This document shows positions 63,121-64,000 of a stretch of 64,000 nt of DNA, piece after piece; within the stretch, counting starts at the first letter, position 1; the number at the start of each line of letters is the position of its first letter. The position numbers and the translations under genes are program-made. The stretch spans positions 1 through 64,000 of the forward strand of contig CAYTWF010000006.1 of assembly GCA_964441705.1 (NCBI GenBank). The letters are read 5' to 3'. The notes under the pieces are model-generated. The model made no database searches. It was not told where the DNA came from and saw nothing but the letters and a program-made list of their open reading frames with translations. This stretch comes from Eshraghiella sp964441705 (GTDB lineage Bacteria > Bacillota > Clostridia > Lachnospirales > Lachnospiraceae).

Positions 63121-63610
63121 ACTGTCTCCATCTATTCATAGTTATTATCTGACTATGGCATAATTGTATTTCCAATGTCGTTTTATTGCAAATAGCTATA
63201 TTGAATGAGTTATAATAGTTTTTAGCTATGTTAAAAATAAAGCAAAAAAGGCATCACCCTATTTAGTAAAAAATAAGGTAATGCCAAACTGATGTGCCTT
63301 AAAACACAAGTTTATTAATTTGTAAAAATGCTTATAGCAATTGTTTATAGTGGTTTAGAAGACGATAAACAAATCGCCTCAACGTGAAACGATACCTTGA
63401 TTATGATGTCGGCTTGTCGGAGTAGCTGTTGCCTGTTCGTAGAAACATATCAAGGCAAGTTGGGGGTTGTGGGAACTTATCCAAGACCGCATTTTTGCAC
63501 TTGATATATTTTTCCATCCGAAGCAGTTGCTGCAAAATTTGCAACAACTGACTCTCTGACTAATTCTCCATCCTCAAATATGTTTTAAATCAGAGTTTAT
63601 AGAGGTACTT
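63121..63610. other. 490-base non-coding stretch with several inverted repeats
   Basis: No credible gene lies here. Three inverted repeats are visible: a terminator-like hairpin at 63250-63285, CCTTGATTATG/CATATCAAGG (63395-63405 with 63446-63455) and a 27-bp near-perfect palindrome at 63524-63550 (CAGTTGCTGCAAA... pairing with ...TTTGCAACAACTG). The base composition is AT-rich at the left and mixed in the middle. It may be a structured RNA gene or the remains of a mobile element. Confidence 0.5.
63250..63285 (-). terminator. intrinsic terminator on the - strand
   Basis: On the - strand, GGCATTACCTTATTT pairs with AAATAGGGTGATGCC (two mismatches) and is followed by TTTTTTGC. It could end the transcript of the VOC gene or of an unannotated RNA in 63290-63600. 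Confidence 0.6.
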
Positions 63611-64000
63611 CTATTTGTTTTTAAGGAGTGTTTCTAAATCCTTCACAGATACGTCCATACGTTTTGAAGTTTCCTGCATAGACATACCCAAATCCAAGAA
63701 ATGTTTAATTACCATTTTAAGCGTTTCTCCAACCTCTATGATATGTCCATCTGGGTCATAAAATTTAATCGAACGTTGTCCCCAGCCAGCCTCTTTAACA
63801 TCGCCTAAATACTCTATATCATTTCGCAGTCTAAGACTTTCTATAAAATCATCAAAATTATCTTCTTCAAAATACAGTTCCATATTATTTGATTTTTCCA
63901 ACACGCTTTCCTTTGGAACTCCAACCAACCAATCAAAATCTTGCTGTATTGAAAATTCTCCAAAGGATACATGAATACCATAATCTTGATATACCTCTAA
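63611..64000 (-). CDS. VOC (glyoxalase-like) protein with C-terminal HTH-like tail (5' end outside window)
   Basis: The frame is open to the right edge (first visible residues LEVYQDYGIHVSFGEF), so the start lies beyond the window. The visible 129 residues hold the C-terminal half of a vicinal-oxygen-chelate fold (YFEEDNFDDFIESL, IKFYDPDGHIIEVGE with the metal-type Glu). A 35-residue helical tail (FLDLGMSMQETSKRMDVSVKDLETLL) looks like a helix-turn-helix and is a known extension of Firmicutes VOC proteins. The substrate is unknown. Confidence 0.82.
   Translation of the reverse strand, partial: LEVYQDYGIHVSFGEFSIQQDFDWLVGVPKESVLEKSNNMELYFEEDNFDDFIESLRLRNDIEYLGDVKEAGWGQRSIKFYDPDGHIIEVGETLKMVIKHFLDLGMSMQETSKRMDVSVKDLETLLKNK

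Noticed and set aside
1..64000. Prophage, integrative element or tRNA-linked island
   Set aside because: No integrase, transposase, phage structural gene, tRNA or attachment-site duplication is visible.

Overview
The window reads as a chromosomal segment of a low-to-moderate GC Gram-positive anaerobe, most likely a Lachnospiraceae member (Lachnospira/Eubacterium eligens, Roseburia or Butyrivibrio type). This is inference. It rests on strong AGGAGG ribosome binding sites, NPxTG-type surface anchors, BspA-like leucine-rich repeats, AgrC/LytTR-type sensors, IMP cyclohydrolase separate from AICAR formyltransferase, and a ZTP riboswitch. A run of 100 N (14077-14176) shows that this is a draft scaffold. 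No tRNA, rRNA, CRISPR array, prophage or transposase gene is visible.

Layout. 1-4800: + strand operon for envelope polymer acylation (MBOAT acyltransferase, small membrane protein, two SGNH-like proteins carrying leucine-rich repeats). 4820-13725: - strand genes for a GH2 glycosidase, an esterase/LytTR regulator/two paralogous GHKL kinases operon, and a membrane protein plus GT2 glycosyltransferase pair. 13870-17282: a PTTEQ-repeat surface protein, divergent from a second LytTR/GHKL pair. 17284-25498: thioredoxin-reductase-like protein, a shrunken O6-methylguanine methyltransferase, aspartokinase, a frameshifted 23S rRNA uracil methyltransferase, a radical SAM activase, and a MoxR ATPase / VWA-like / leucine-rich-repeat operon. 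25583-35222: uracil permease and uracil phosphoribosyltransferase (pyrimidine salvage), a 1041-residue surface protein, LuxR- and LysR-type regulators, an AEC transporter with an SGNH esterase, and two long foldback sequences. 35304-47850: YgiQ radical SAM protein, GH5 glycosidase, hybrid sensor kinase with an orphan sugar-binding lipoprotein, chemoreceptor, purine permease, HAD phosphatases. 47986-52988: a third HAD protein, then the ZTP-riboswitch-controlled purine pair and a GH31 alpha-glucosidase. 53008-58699: a two-component system divergent from a three-gene ABC exporter, arranged like LnrJK/LnrLMN, then a CarD-like regulator. 58882-64000: an AT-rich, decayed accessory zone with a DUF11-like protein, LysE exporter, DUF3737 protein, two truncated enzyme remnants, 490 bases of structured non-coding DNA and a VOC protein running off the end.

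The items I find most worth following are: (i) the purine leader, where a ZTP riboswitch with its terminator is followed by three tandem purine-bulged hairpins, two of them 43/44 identical; (ii) two approximately 190-205 bp foldbacks whose outer stems differ but whose apical core (ACTCGC...GCTCAGACAGTT) is conserved with a compensatory stem, one next to each uracil-salvage gene; (iii) the cytosolic LRR/VWA-like/MoxR operon, whose VWA-like partner has HMTLH where a metallopeptidase would have HExxH; and (iv) two 447-residue sister kinases sharing one response regulator.
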